Shown here: positions 50,877-60,192 of the stretch, one piece after another | Numbering within the stretch: the first letter of the stretch is position 1 | Layout: each line of letters begins with the position of its first letter | NCBI GenBank assembly: GCA_026988015.1 | Contig: JALSMA010000017.1 | Coordinates: forward strand, 1 to 64,000 | Source of the DNA: Desulfobulbaceae bacterium | GTDB lineage: Bacteria > Desulfobacterota > Desulfobulbia > Desulfobulbales > Desulfocapsaceae | Reading direction: 5' to 3' | Length of the DNA stretch: 64,000 nt | Made by a program: the position numbers and the translations under genes | The notes under the pieces: model-generated | Databases searched by the model: none | The model's input: the letters and a program-made list of their open reading frames with translations, nothing else | Told to the model about the DNA's origin: nothing

Positions 50877-51368
50877 TTATTGCGCAGGAGCGGCAAAGAT
50901 TGCCTGACGTTTGGTCATGAGTTCCTGACGCAGGGTATAGAGTTCGGTCTGCTGAGCTTGTAGTTCGCCCTGGGTTACTGAAGGATTGCGGCTCGCTTCG
51001 ATGTAGGCAAACTGTTTGTCATGGATCTGTTTGCGCAGCTCAGTGGTCGCATCCAGAAACTGATTACGTTTCTCAAGCATCTGGGGATTCATCATGGCAC
51101 CACCGCGTTTGCCACAGGGGCCGCAACCTTGCATCATCATCTTACCCATACCAGGGCCAAAATTGTTCATCATGCCATAACCACCCATCCCTTGTCCCAT
51201 CACCCCTCCACCCATACCCATCATCCCATTACCACGCATCATCATGCCATTTCCGGGACCACCTGCCGGGGAGGGCTGGGGGGGCGTTGCTGGGATTGTG
51301 GCCAGGGCTACTCCTGCCATTAGTGAAAGGGCCAAGGCTGTCGCTGCAATGTTTCTTTTTAATTTCAT
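50877..51368 (-). CDS. zraP: ZraP-like periplasmic Met-rich protein
   Basis: The protein has a Sec signal peptide (ATALALSLMAGVALA), then a Gly/Met-rich stretch (MMMRGNGMMGMGGGVMGQ) with a CGPCGK pair, and a helical C-terminus (DATTELRKQIHDKQFAYIEA...LYTLRQELMTKRQ) as in ZraP/CpxP-type metal-responsive chaperones. The methionines and Cys pair suggest copper as well as zinc. The RBS AAGGAG is good. It is transcribed after the SHOCT gene from the sigma-54 promoter. Confidence 0.82.
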   Translation of the reverse strand: MKLKRNIAATALALSLMAGVALATIPATPPQPSPAGGPGNGMMMRGNGMMGMGGGVMGQGMGGYGMMNNFGPGMGKMMMQGCGPCGKRGGAMMNPQMLEKRNQFLDATTELRKQIHDKQFAYIEASRNPSVTQGELQAQQTELYTLRQELMTKRQAIFAAPAQ

Positions 51369-51434
51369 AGTGTTTCTCCTTAAAAGGTTGTTGTTTGTTT
51401 TGAGATTATCAAAACAGTATTTAGTGCCTGTCTG

Positions 51435-51698
51435 TTACTGCAGGTCCTTTTGCATCTGTTGAAATTCCTCGCGGCTGATCTGACCCTGAGCATAACGGCT
51501 TTTCAGCAGTTCACTAGCAGTGCCAGTCTCCATTTTTGTTTCCTTCTGACCGTTTGAAAAAAGGAGTTGTGTTCCTTTGAATAACAGGAAAAGAAGAATC
51601 GCCCAGAAGATCAGGGTGAATATCATACCCAGTGATCCCGGAAAAAGACTTCCTGGTCCGCACCACCATTCACCGCTATTTATTCCATGTCGAAACAT
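51435..51698 (-). CDS. SHOCT-domain small membrane protein
   Basis: One membrane segment (LGMIFTLIFWAILLFLLFKG) is followed by a cytosolic SHOCT motif at the C-terminus (ELLKSRYAQGQISREEFQQMQKDL in outline). I start at ATG 51698 (MFRHGINSGEW, 87 aa), 7 nt after GGAGG; the track start at 51752 lies inside the sigma-54 promoter. SHOCT domains often sit at the ends of small membrane proteins; no specific role is known. Confidence 0.8.
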   Translation of the reverse strand: MFRHGINSGEWWCGPGSLFPGSLGMIFTLIFWAILLFLLFKGTQLLFSNGQKETKMETGTASELLKSRYAQGQISREEFQQMQKDLQ

Positions 51699-51746
51699 CT
51701 GTCGTCCTCCATCATATTTGAGATCATTGCTTCTGCATATTATTAA

Positions 51747-51761
51747 GCACATAGCGTGCCA
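51747..51761 (-). promoter_or_regulatory. Sigma-54 promoter for the SHOCT and zraP-like genes
   Basis: On the minus strand TGGCACGCTATGTGC matches the consensus TGGCAC-N5-TTGC with one mismatch and exact GG/GC spacing. It lies about 50 nt upstream of the SHOCT start codon. The ZraR-like activator encoded nearby carries GAFTGA, the sigma-54 contact loop, so the regulator and promoter fit. Confidence 0.8.
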
Positions 51762-51769
51762 GTTGTGAT

Positions 51770-52471
51770 TTGAATTGGCTGCTGTCTGTCTAAGGTCTCG
51801 AAATGGTGATCAAATAAGAACCATATGCCATGGGGATAGTGATGTCCTGTGAGGTTAGTGTCCAATTATTATACAATCTGGAAATGTGGTGGTAAAGGTA
51901 TTGTACATTTTTTGGGCAGGAGGGTGCACCGGGCGGCAGGATGCTCATGTTTGTAGTTATGGAAGTAGGGCGTTTCCTGGGTATGTTCTTGTCTTCAGGT
52001 ACTGTTTGTGGGGTAAGATTATGTAATTCGTTGACTTCAAGCTTTCCTGTACCGGAACTGTTTCTTTCGACTATCGGGCTTTACATGGTGATGCAGTGAA
52101 AAATAAAGAACTGACACTTACCAACATGACTCCAGTGAGTGAGATAAATATTCTCAAACCAATGGCTGTCAGTGATACAACCACCACCCTTGAAGAACCG
52201 TATGGCTTTAGGGCTTTAATCCTGAATACAGAATACACCAAACAGTTACTCCGAGTATAAATGTTTCAATAAAAACTGGTTATAGGAGTTTTTCAAGAAG
52301 CGTCTCTTATACAACCTGGCTGAACAGCATGAAAATGCTGCTGCCACCAGTCACTATTTGAATGTCATAGTGGAACCACACTGGAATACCTCTGGGATGC
52401 CGAGCGGAAGTCTTGTGTGAAAAGATAAGGTGCTGTGATTGTCAGTTGTTCAATTGTTGAAGGTCACCTGA
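51770..52471. pseudogene. Gene-free gap with possible decayed coding remnants
   Basis: About 700 bp lack a track ORF. On the plus strand one frame is open without a start from about 52031 to 52260, encoding SCTGTVSFDYRALHGDAV and later EEPYGFRALIL, and another runs from about 52297 to 52420 (LLYNLAEQHENAAATSHYL). They may be pieces of one broken gene. I do not recognise a family, and chance open frames are possible. Confidence 0.3.
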
Positions 52472-53311
52472 TCAGTATTTAAATTTAGGGTGAAGGATTT
52501 TCAGTTCAGCCTCTGCCTTATAGCCATGGATCATACTCTGGAATGAACCTTTAATGCTAACCAAGGACATGTAGAGGTGAGTAATAAAGAGGGCCACCAT
52601 GGCAGATCCAAGGAAATTGTGGATGATGGCAGAGAGTCGCAGAATTTCGATGTCTCCCTGGTGGGAGTAGAGGAAATATCCGGTCACAGCCATAACACCG
52701 CCACCAACGGTTGCCAGCCAGAACCACATCTTCTGACCTGCATTGAACTTTCCTGCAGACACCGGTTTCTTTTTTTTACTCAGGTAACCACCCATGATCA
52801 TCATCCATTGCAGATCATAAAGGGCAGGAAGCATCTCCCTTATCCAGAAGAGAAACATTGGAATGGTTGAAATGGCAAAAATTACGGCGGAGACCAGGTG
52901 GATGATTCTTGCCGCTATCCCAAAATTGCCGGGGCCAATGAGCTTTGCGAAAATAATCAACAATCCTGTGAGAACCAGCAGACTGAAGGAAACTGCTGCC
53001 ACCCAGTGGATGATCCGCACGAAAAGATTGTAGCAGTAAACCTGTTTTCCATCGTGGGGAAAAGACATGGGGCCGATTGCAATATAGTGGAGAAAAAAGA
53101 ATACCGGTACGGTGGTGATGACCAAGAGAAAGAGCCTTGGAAACAGGTTCTTCTGCAGGCTGGTGAAGAGCTCTCCGTACTGCTGCCATTCACCGGTGAA
53201 AGGTGCATTGAACTGCTGATATGCTGTGGTTAAATTTTCCGGTGTCTGAGCAATGGCAATTCCGGTCATTGCCCAGAAGAGAATAAGGCTTGGAAGAAGT
53301 ATCTTCTTCAT
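52472..53311 (-). CDS. fdhC: Formate dehydrogenase cytochrome b subunit (gamma)
   Basis: After a signal peptide (MKKILLPSLILFWAMTGIAIA) and a ~60-residue N-terminal extension come four membrane helices with candidate haem histidines in VRIIHWVAAV, ARIIHLVSAV and FITHLYMSLV. This is the b-type cytochrome that passes electrons from the Fe-S subunit to quinone. I start at ATG 53311 (279 aa), 6 nt after GAGG; upstream starts lack a ribosome site. It is the last gene of the fdh operon. Confidence 0.9.
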   Translation of the reverse strand: MKKILLPSLILFWAMTGIAIAQTPENLTTAYQQFNAPFTGEWQQYGELFTSLQKNLFPRLFLLVITTVPVFFFLHYIAIGPMSFPHDGKQVYCYNLFVRIIHWVAAVSFSLLVLTGLLIIFAKLIGPGNFGIAARIIHLVSAVIFAISTIPMFLFWIREMLPALYDLQWMMIMGGYLSKKKKPVSAGKFNAGQKMWFWLATVGGGVMAVTGYFLYSHQGDIEILRLSAIIHNFLGSAMVALFITHLYMSLVSIKGSFQSMIHGYKAEAELKILHPKFKY

Positions 53312-53342
53312 ATGTGTCCTCATGGGAGTTGTTTCGTATTTC

Positions 53343-53381
53343 TCAGGGTATCTTCCCATTTTTGACGGGAAAATACCCTGA
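53343..53381 (-). promoter_or_regulatory. Intercistronic hairpin upstream of fdhC
   Basis: TCAGGGTAT-CTTCCC and GGGAA-AATACCCTGA pair around a short loop, about 30 nt before the cytochrome start. No T-run follows, so it more likely affects mRNA stability or translation than termination. Confidence 0.55.
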
Positions 53382-53414
53382 TGACATACTCATCCGACAA
53401 ACAGCAAACGATTT

Positions 53415-53438
53415 CCCCCCCGGCGGTATGCGGGGGGG
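53415..53438 (-). promoter_or_regulatory. Intercistronic GC hairpin after fdhB
   Basis: Seven C and seven G residues face each other around GGCGGTATGC, 10 nt after the fdhB stop. The T-run expected for termination is missing on the minus strand. It could adjust fdhC output relative to fdhA and fdhB. Confidence 0.5.
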
Positions 53439-53448
53439 CTTTATTCAA

Positions 53449-54036
53449 CTACCTGTTCTTGTAGGCTTTATTCCAACCCCAGGCATTGGCGCCGGAGCCG
53501 CGTTTAAAAACACGCTCCCGGTACACGTCGGAAACCTCATCGGCATCACCTGCAAGTAGTGATTTGGTTGCACACATTGCGGCGCACAGAGGAACCTTTC
53601 CTTCGGCAATCCGGTTCTGGCCGTAAAGTTTCCTCTCTTTGACACTGAATGTTTCTTCCGGGCCACCGGCACAAAAGGTACACTTGTCCATGGCTCCACG
53701 GGCTCCAAAGACCTGTCCACTTGGAAACTGCGGCGCACCAAAGGGGCAAGCCATAAAGCAGTAACCGCAACCGATACATGCATCTTTGTCGTGTAGTACA
53801 ATACCATCGTCACGCTGATAAATGCAGTCAACCGGACAGACAGCAATGCATGGTGCATCGGAACAGTGCATACAGGCAACAGAGATGGATTTCTCTCCCG
53901 GCTGACCCTGGCCAATGGTTATTACCCGCCGTCGGTTTACTCCAACTGGGATATGGTTACCCTCTTTACAGGCTACTACACAGCCACTGCAGTCAATACA
54001 GCGTTCAATATCACATAAAAATTTCATGCGTCCCAT
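53449..54036 (-). CDS. fdhB: Formate dehydrogenase iron-sulfur subunit (beta)
   Basis: The 195-aa protein has four ferredoxin-type clusters: CIDCSGCVVACKEGN, CMHCSDAPCIAVCPVDC, CIGCGYCFMACPFGAP, and a fourth from CTFC with later CAAMC. This is the standard Fe-S relay of membrane-bound formate dehydrogenases. It lies 12 nt after the catalytic gene. It lacks a C-terminal membrane helix, so anchoring depends on the cytochrome. Confidence 0.95.
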   Translation of the reverse strand: MGRMKFLCDIERCIDCSGCVVACKEGNHIPVGVNRRRVITIGQGQPGEKSISVACMHCSDAPCIAVCPVDCIYQRDDGIVLHDKDACIGCGYCFMACPFGAPQFPSGQVFGARGAMDKCTFCAGGPEETFSVKERKLYGQNRIAEGKVPLCAAMCATKSLLAGDADEVSDVYRERVFKRGSGANAWGWNKAYKNR

Positions 54037-54048
54037 TTACTGTTCCTC

Positions 54049-56841
54049 CTAAGCTCGACTGATCTTACACAGACCATCTTTGGTTGCCTGAATCTGGGTA
54101 ACAATGTCATAGCCGTAATTGGTACAGACATTGGCTGGTTCACCGCTGACATAAGGTTCATGTCCTGCCGGATAGTTACCGGACAGTGATTCACCCATGA
54201 GGACGCCACCGAAATGGTATGGCATGAATATGGTGTGTTCATCAACCCGTTCAGTGAAAAAGGCTTTCACCTTCACTTTACCGCCTTCCGGAGATTCGAT
54301 CCAGATCATATCACCATCCCGTACGCCAAGATCATTACCGGTTTTCGGGTTAACCTCTGCGTACATTTCCGGCTGAAGCTCAGCGAGGTACTTGTTACTT
54401 CGTGTCTCCGCGCCACCTCCCATGTGTTCAACCATACGACCCGTGGTGAGGACGAAGGGGAAGCTTTTGGCAAGCTCCGGGCTTTGTTCACTCTTGAACC
54501 TGGTAAATACTCTAAAGTGATTAGGCTTATCTTCATAGGTCGGATATTTGGAAATGAGATCGGGTCGTGGTGAATGGAGCGGTTCACGGTGGATGGGTAT
54601 CTGATCCGGAAATGTCCAGACAACGCAACGGGCCCGGGCATTCCCGAATGGCGCCATACCGCGCCGTAACGCTTCTTTAAGGGTTTTCTGGGAGAGATCA
54701 GTCTTCCAGTTGGTTCCTGGTACCACATCCTTAAATTCAGGATATCCGCCCTTGACTTCACTGCCGGGATTATAAACACCATCAGCAGCTAGCTGATTTT
54801 CAGTACGGCCGCTCATCTCATAGGTGTGTTCTATACCAAAGCGATTTCTGAATGGCAGGCCGCCCTTTGAGACAGGCTTTGACACATCATAGAGTATCGG
54901 GGTTCCTGGGTGCTCTTCTGTCCAGCAGGGCCATGGCATGCCGTAATAATCACCATTACAGGGACCGCCCTTGGCCTGTAAAGTGTCAATGTCAAAGGTG
55001 TGCCAGTTTTCCATGTGTTTTTTGATCCGTTCAGGGGTCTGACCATTGTATCCGATGGTAAGGGTTCCCCGGTTGATCTCACGGGTAATATCTTCTGGCA
55101 CCTCTTTGATGTTTTTATAGAACTTGTCGGCAAAGCCGAGACGCTCTACCAGATCTTGCATGATGGTGTAATCGTCGCGACATCCGTTGATGGGATCAAC
55201 GATTTTGTGACGCCACTGAATCTGGCGCGATGTTGATGTTACAGAGCCGGAGGTTTCGTACTGGCTTGAGCAGGGCAGCAAATATACATTGTCAGAGGTA
55301 CAGGTGGCAGCTGCCATGGTCGGGAAGGGGTCGATGATTACAAAGAGATCGAGCTTGTTGTAGGCCTTCACCACCCTGTTGTATTGGGAGTTGGAGTTTG
55401 AACCACACCCCCACTGTATCATCGCCTTGATGGGGGTGTACTGTTCTATCTTCTCTTCTCCGAGGACTCCCTCATACCAGCGGGACAAGGTAAAGCCCTT
55501 GGCATTCATCCATTTTTTTTCCTTGAATCTGGAGGCAATATAGTCGTACTCGACATCCCATACACGGCACCAGTGTTTCCAGGAGCCGTCTTTTAATCCG
55601 TAGTAACCTGGCAGGGTGTGAGAGAGGACGCACATATCAGTGGCACCCTGAACGTTGTCGTGGCCACGGAAGATGTTAGTTCCGCCGCCTGATTTTCCCA
55701 TATTTCCCAACACCAGTTGCAGGATGCAGAAGGCACGGGTAATGGAGGATCCAATGTGATGCTGGGTACCGCCCATGCACCAGGTAAGGGATGTGGGGCG
55801 GTTGGTTGCAAGGATTTTCGCAACTTTTCTGGTCTGCACTGCTGGTATTCCGGTTACATTTTCAACCTCTTCAGGTGTGTACTGGCTGCAGCTTGCGGCC
55901 ATTTCCGGAAATCCGGCAACCCGACTGCGGATAAATTCCTTGTCTTCCCAGCCTTTTTGAATAATCTCGTTGATCAGGCCCATGACAAAGATGCAGTCTG
56001 TTCCCGGACGAATCCTTACAAATTCATCAGCCTTGGCGGCCAGTTTGGTGAAACGTGGATCAACCACAATGACGGGTGCGTTGTTCACCTCTTTGGCGTG
56101 GAGGATATGCTGCATGGACACCGGATGAGCTTCCGCAGCATTGGATCCTATGAAGATCATTGATTGTGCATGTCTCATGTCGTTGAGACTGTTGGTCATT
56201 GCACCGTAACCCCATGTATTGGCGACACCTGCCACCGTTGTGGAGTGTCAGATCCTGGCTTGGTGGTCAACGTTGTTCGACCCCCAGAATGCGGCAAATT
56301 TCCGTTGCAGATAGGCCATCTCGGTGGAGACTTTGGCGCTGCCGTTCAGGTGCAGAGCGTCAGGGCCGTCATTGTCTCGGATGGTCGTCAGCTTGCTGGC
56401 TATTTCATCCATGGCGGTATCCCAGGAGATTTTCTGCCACTTGCCATTCACCCGTTTCATGGGGTTTTTGAGACGCTTTTCAGAGGTGACCATGTCAATG
56501 GCAGAGGCACCTTTACAGCAGTAGCCGCCGCGACTGACAGGATGGTCCTGGGCCACTTCCTGTCTGACCCAGACTCCGTTTTGGACTTCGGCGTTGATGC
56601 CGCAGCCTACAGCACAATGAGTGCAGATGGATCGAACCATTTTTGAGTTTGGATACGCGGCTTTGACAGCTGCAGATGTGGCAGCTTTAGCGGTCATTCT
56701 GGTTGTCATGGCAGCGGTGGTCAGTGCAGCGGTGGCAGCAGAGAGTTTGAGAAAAGAACGTCTGGCAACTTTGGGGTTTAGAGTTACTCTGCTGGTGGTT
56801 GTACCAACTGAAGAGGAGTTGCGAATTTTTCGTTGAGCCAT
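54049..56841 (-). CDS. fdhA: Formate dehydrogenase catalytic subunit, selenocysteine-containing
   Basis: The ORF track splits this gene at a UGA (56248-56250). Read through as Sec, the 930-residue protein has a Tat signal (RRSFLKLSAATAALT), the 4Fe-4S site CTHCAVGCGINAEVQ with GGYCCKG, then DHQARI-U-HSTTVAG at position 198 and the bis-MGD-binding domains. Sec at this place is the active-site ligand to Mo or W. It oxidises formate in the periplasm and feeds the Fe-S subunit. Tungsten is plausible given tupA. Confidence 0.95.
56214..56250 (-). promoter_or_regulatory. bSECIS element at the fdhA UGA
   Basis: After the UGA, GACAC...GUGUC and CCAC...GGUGG arms, or the alternative GGUGGC-AGGUGUC-GCC stem, can form a hairpin. 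The apical GCAGGU resembles that of E. coli fdhF SECIS. It should recruit SelB. Confidence 0.65.
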
Positions 56842-56864
56842 TTTCCTGGATCTCCTATTTTGGA

Positions 56865-57053
56865 TTAACGAAGAGAGTCGTAATAGTCTTTAAAGGCCGC
56901 AGTTTTCTTGTAGAGTACTTCATTGGGATGCCTGGCAGCAGTTTTTTCTCCGGCCTGGGCCTGTTTTCCAATGAGTGCAGACCCGGCGACCATGGCAGTG
57001 GCTCCCAGTATCTGTTTGAGAAAGGAACGTCTCTTTTCATCGTCTTTTTTCAT
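56865..57053 (-). CDS. Small Tat-signal protein of the formate dehydrogenase operon (62 aa)
   Basis: The N-terminus is a Tat signal (EKRRSFLKQILGATAMVAGSALIG), and the short mature tail reads RHPNEVLYKKTAAFKDYYDSL. Such small Tat proteins are regularly encoded directly before Fdh catalytic subunits and may help assembly or export, but their role is not established. The RBS GGGAGATAGTAT supports the start. It lies 23 nt upstream of fdhA. Confidence 0.85.
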   Translation of the reverse strand: MKKDDEKRRSFLKQILGATAMVAGSALIGKQAQAGEKTAARHPNEVLYKKTAAFKDYYDSLR

Positions 57054-57075
57054 ATACTATCTCCCATAATAGAGG

Positions 57076-57696
57076 TTACAAGTACCGTTCCTCAAAAAGA
57101 CCCTGCTCAAGGTTGAGGTAGGAGCCAAGGAAGGCGATACATTTCTGATAAAACTCAGCCGCTGTAATCGTATTGATACGTTCCTGGAGATTTTTCACCG
57201 TGGGAACAAGAAACTGCTGCAGGAGCTGTCTCTGCAGGTGTTCGGTATCTGCTCCTCCCTGCTGTTCCTGGATCAGCCTGATCATGACATCAAGCATGAC
57301 CGCAAGGGAATCTTCCGGCTCACTTATGCCACTTTCCCGAATCAGTTTACCCTGTTTTAGAATATCTCTCAGGGTAACAAGACTGGGCCCAAAACTCTTG
57401 CCGTCAATGTAATAGGTGGCTGTCAGGGGGAGCAGATCCTGGCTGTATGGGTCCACAAAGAGCTGATAATGCTCATTTTTTATCTGTTTCAGACTTTTGT
57501 GGGCCAGTATTTCATTAAGTTCCCGGGTTTTGCTGTCAAGATCGAGGTTGACCTGTTCTTTGTCCAGAGCAGCAAATATCCCGCGCCACCGGCTCAGCCT
57601 GTCAGCGTCAGGAACATCCTGAAAGAATGATTTGAGAAGATCCAGAAAACGAAGCCGCACCCGGCAGAGATCACGATCTGTAATGTCTGTCTGCAT
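57076..57696 (-). CDS. TorD/DmsD-like assembly chaperone
   Basis: The 206-aa all-helical protein has the TorD-family middle motif NEHYQLFVDPYSQDLLPLTATYYIDGKSFG in outline and LAVMLDVMIRL. It should hold the cofactor-free Tat enzyme until maturation. Its start lies 2 nt after the stop of the polyferredoxin gene, suggesting coupled translation. The pairing with a Tat-type fdhA just downstream supports the role. Confidence 0.82.
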   Translation of the reverse strand: MQTDITDRDLCRVRLRFLDLLKSFFQDVPDADRLSRWRGIFAALDKEQVNLDLDSKTRELNEILAHKSLKQIKNEHYQLFVDPYSQDLLPLTATYYIDGKSFGPSLVTLRDILKQGKLIRESGISEPEDSLAVMLDVMIRLIQEQQGGADTEHLQRQLLQQFLVPTVKNLQERINTITAAEFYQKCIAFLGSYLNLEQGLFEERYL

Positions 57697-57698
57697 AG

Positions 57699-59567
57699 TT
57701 ATTTCTCATGAGATTCATAGAGAGTAGCCACCCGGCAACTATCACAGTATGAGAGGAGGTTATCCTCAGGGTTCCACATTTGTTTTGCCGAGAGAATGGC
57801 AATTACCTTCTCCAGTGATTTTCTGGTACCAAATACTTTGCCACAACCCTTGCATCTGGCAGGCTCAGCCCGGGCAATAATTTTTTCCCTGAAAAAATTA
57901 TCATCCAAGGAGATACCTTTTCGGGTGGAAAGGACATCCTCAGGGCAGACTGTGATACAGATCCCGCACTGTACGCAGAGGGCCGGAGTATGATTTAGGG
58001 TGTAAGAGCTGCTGTCTGCAATGAGTGCTTCAACACGGCATTCGGCTACACAGGCGAGGCACTGGGTGCACCCGTTTTCGTCACAGAGGACTTCACCAAA
58101 ATCCTCCGTATGTACGCCTTGGGATATGGCAGATGTTTCATTGCTTTGCTGCATGATAAACGTTATGATGTCAAGGAGTTTCGTTCTGCGGTTGCTGTAT
58201 GAAAAATCATGATAACAAGTCACTGTGCTGTCGAATTCGTGGTCTGTCGCAAGAAAAGAGTGGAGCTTGCCCGGAGGCATCAGGTTCACGGGTTGTTGTC
58301 CCTGAAGGGCCTGGAGCAACGCATTGCTGAACTGTGCCTGCCTGGATAATTCGCAGTCTTTCTCTCCAAGAATAACGATTCTTCCTGCCCCCATGGCCCG
58401 GAGCAGGAGGATGTGCATGGCATGGAGTGCTGCCGGCTGTGGGTGTTCCAGAAAAAAAACACCGTTCTGCTTCTCCCTGGGGTTGTACCACCAGTATCTG
58501 TGCAGAGACTGTTCTGTTCCAAGGACGATGGTTGTGCCGGGGGGCAGAGGAAATGACCGGAAGTATTCCAGAAACCGGATGTCATCAAAACGTTTATATT
58601 GCAGCGCTCCGGTGGGGCAGCTGCTGAGGCAGGCCCCGCACTCAACGCAGAAGAGGTGGTTGATTTCCACACTGTTCCTGCTTTGGTTTATTGCACTGTG
58701 TTGACAGGCATCCATGCAGACACTGCAGCCAGTCTGCAGTTTGGGGCTGTATTGGCAGATCGGGGCGCTCCATTCGATAACTTCTTCCACCTCAGCGTCA
58801 AAAATGGTCTTGAAAAAGGAGTTGAGGGTGGCTTCCGAGTAGATATTGTCTTTCTGGCGAGGCAGATCGGGTTTGGCACTGCCAAGAAGGAGCAGGGCAG
58901 GTGTTATGAGTTCCCGTTTCTCTACACTGTGGAGGTCAATGGCACCGTCACTGCAGGCGGAGACACACTCATTGCAGAAGCTGCAGAGTGAAAAATCAAG
59001 GAAGAGCGTTTCGGTAAGGCACTGTTCGGGACAACTTGTGCCACAGGAACCGCAATAGGTACAGCGGTTTATGTCAACGGGTTGTCTGACATTGAAGCTG
59101 AGTCTAAAGCCTTTTTGGACTGCGTCAATCTGGAGATCCACAGCAGTTGTCAGGGTAGGATCGTAGTAATCAAGAAGGATGGGGGTGATTTGGAGTAATG
59201 CGTCGTATGTTTCAAGAAAGTTGTGTAAGGTTTCAGGCTTGTTGCCAAGGACTGTGATGCATCTGTCTGCTTCCAGGGTGTAGGATCTGAAGGACTGACT
59301 GTTGTAACGAAATAATTCGGCTCTGGCAAGGGCAGCTAGGGCGCCAGTGTCGAAGGCAGCCAAATCGCCGTTGAGCTGCAGTGTGACTGAGAGCGGGAAG
59401 GGGGAATCTTGAGAGCCTGCAGGGAATCCACCCGAAAGAAGGATGTTTTTACCGGAAAGTTGTTCGGCGCTGAATTTGCCGCCAGGATGTGTTTTGCAGG
59501 GTGTAGAAAAAAAGTCTGCAGATGCTCCTGTGCCAGAAGAGAGAAAGTATCCAGAATAGTGACTCAT
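57699..59567 (-). CDS. Polyferredoxin with six [4Fe-4S] motifs and a C-terminal zinc-ribbon-like module
   Basis: Cluster motifs are CTYCGSCGTSCPEQC, CSFCNECVSACSDG, CSVCMDACQH (with an upstream Cys), CVECGACLSSCPTGA, CTQCLACVAECRVEA and CVQCGICITVCPEDV; the tail has CKGCGK and CDSC. Between the fourth and fifth lies an alpha/beta segment (RAMGAGRIVILGEKDCE) loosely like a hydrogenase iron-sulfur or MvhD module. It is the first gene of the operon and probably shuttles electrons to or from the dehydrogenase, or assembles it. The RBS GGAAGAACACTAA is fair. The exact partner is unknown. Confidence 0.82.
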   Translation of the reverse strand: MSHYSGYFLSSGTGASADFFSTPCKTHPGGKFSAEQLSGKNILLSGGFPAGSQDSPFPLSVTLQLNGDLAAFDTGALAALARAELFRYNSQSFRSYTLEADRCITVLGNKPETLHNFLETYDALLQITPILLDYYDPTLTTAVDLQIDAVQKGFRLSFNVRQPVDINRCTYCGSCGTSCPEQCLTETLFLDFSLCSFCNECVSACSDGAIDLHSVEKRELITPALLLLGSAKPDLPRQKDNIYSEATLNSFFKTIFDAEVEEVIEWSAPICQYSPKLQTGCSVCMDACQHSAINQSRNSVEINHLFCVECGACLSSCPTGALQYKRFDDIRFLEYFRSFPLPPGTTIVLGTEQSLHRYWWYNPREKQNGVFFLEHPQPAALHAMHILLLRAMGAGRIVILGEKDCELSRQAQFSNALLQALQGQQPVNLMPPGKLHSFLATDHEFDSTVTCYHDFSYSNRRTKLLDIITFIMQQSNETSAISQGVHTEDFGEVLCDENGCTQCLACVAECRVEALIADSSSYTLNHTPALCVQCGICITVCPEDVLSTRKGISLDDNFFREKIIARAEPARCKGCGKVFGTRKSLEKVIAILSAKQMWNPEDNLLSYCDSCRVATLYESHEK

Positions 59568-59681
59568 TTAGTGTTCTTCCACATTGGTTAACAGCAGAGC
59601 ATTTGCAAACTGATGAAATGTTAATATACAATATCCTGTATCGGGGCTTGAGTCAAAGTTTTAGTAGTTTTTGATCTTTTT

Positions 59682-60119
59682 ATGCCGTCATCAAATATAA
59701 ATTTTAAAATAAATATGGATTTCCAGAAGAGTGTGCACCCCCTGAAGCTAAAAAAGCTGCAGGAGATGGCACAGGTAAAATATCACCGGTGCCTCAAGCG
59801 TTACGGCCTTGCTCTGAGTGAGTGGCAGGAATGCCAGAAGCCTTATTCCATTGATGATAATCTTCGGCAGTATGAGGTCTCAAGCAGGATTCTGTCCGAA
59901 GAACTCCAGAAACAGCTTGAGCTGGTCAGAGATCTCCAGGAGAGATTGGAAAAGGTGTTGACTACCATGGAAACTTTGAAAAAGAATCCGGAGCAGATTA
60001 CCATGCTTCATGCCGAGGAAATTGAGATGGCGCGGGAGCGGATGGAAGAGGCCCACAGGGAACTCATGGTAGCGGAGAAACGCTGTGAGGAACTGGAAAA
60101 CTATTTTGATCCCGGTTGA
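59682..60119 (+). CDS. Coiled-coil hypothetical protein (145 aa)
   Basis: The C-terminal two thirds are strongly heptad-like (SEELQKQLELVRDLQERLEKVLTTME in outline). It begins with MPSSNINFKINMDFQ, and the ATG before DFQKS is another candidate start. Neither start has a convincing ribosome site. It is divergent from the fdh operon and lies upstream of fdhD on the same strand. No known motif; unknown function. Confidence 0.55.
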   Translation: MPSSNINFKINMDFQKSVHPLKLKKLQEMAQVKYHRCLKRYGLALSEWQECQKPYSIDDNLRQYEVSSRILSEELQKQLELVRDLQERLEKVLTTMETLKKNPEQITMLHAEEIEMARERMEEAHRELMVAEKRCEELENYFDPG

Positions 60120-60192
60120 TTTCAGCTGGTGTGTTGCGTCCCGGGAAGATAGACAGGGAAGTGACAAATAATAACTTAATATAACCTGGTAC

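Noticed and set aside
54049-56841. fdhA as a pseudogene broken by a stop
   Set aside because: The stop is UGA at the conserved Sec position with a SECIS-like hairpin, and both sides are intact.
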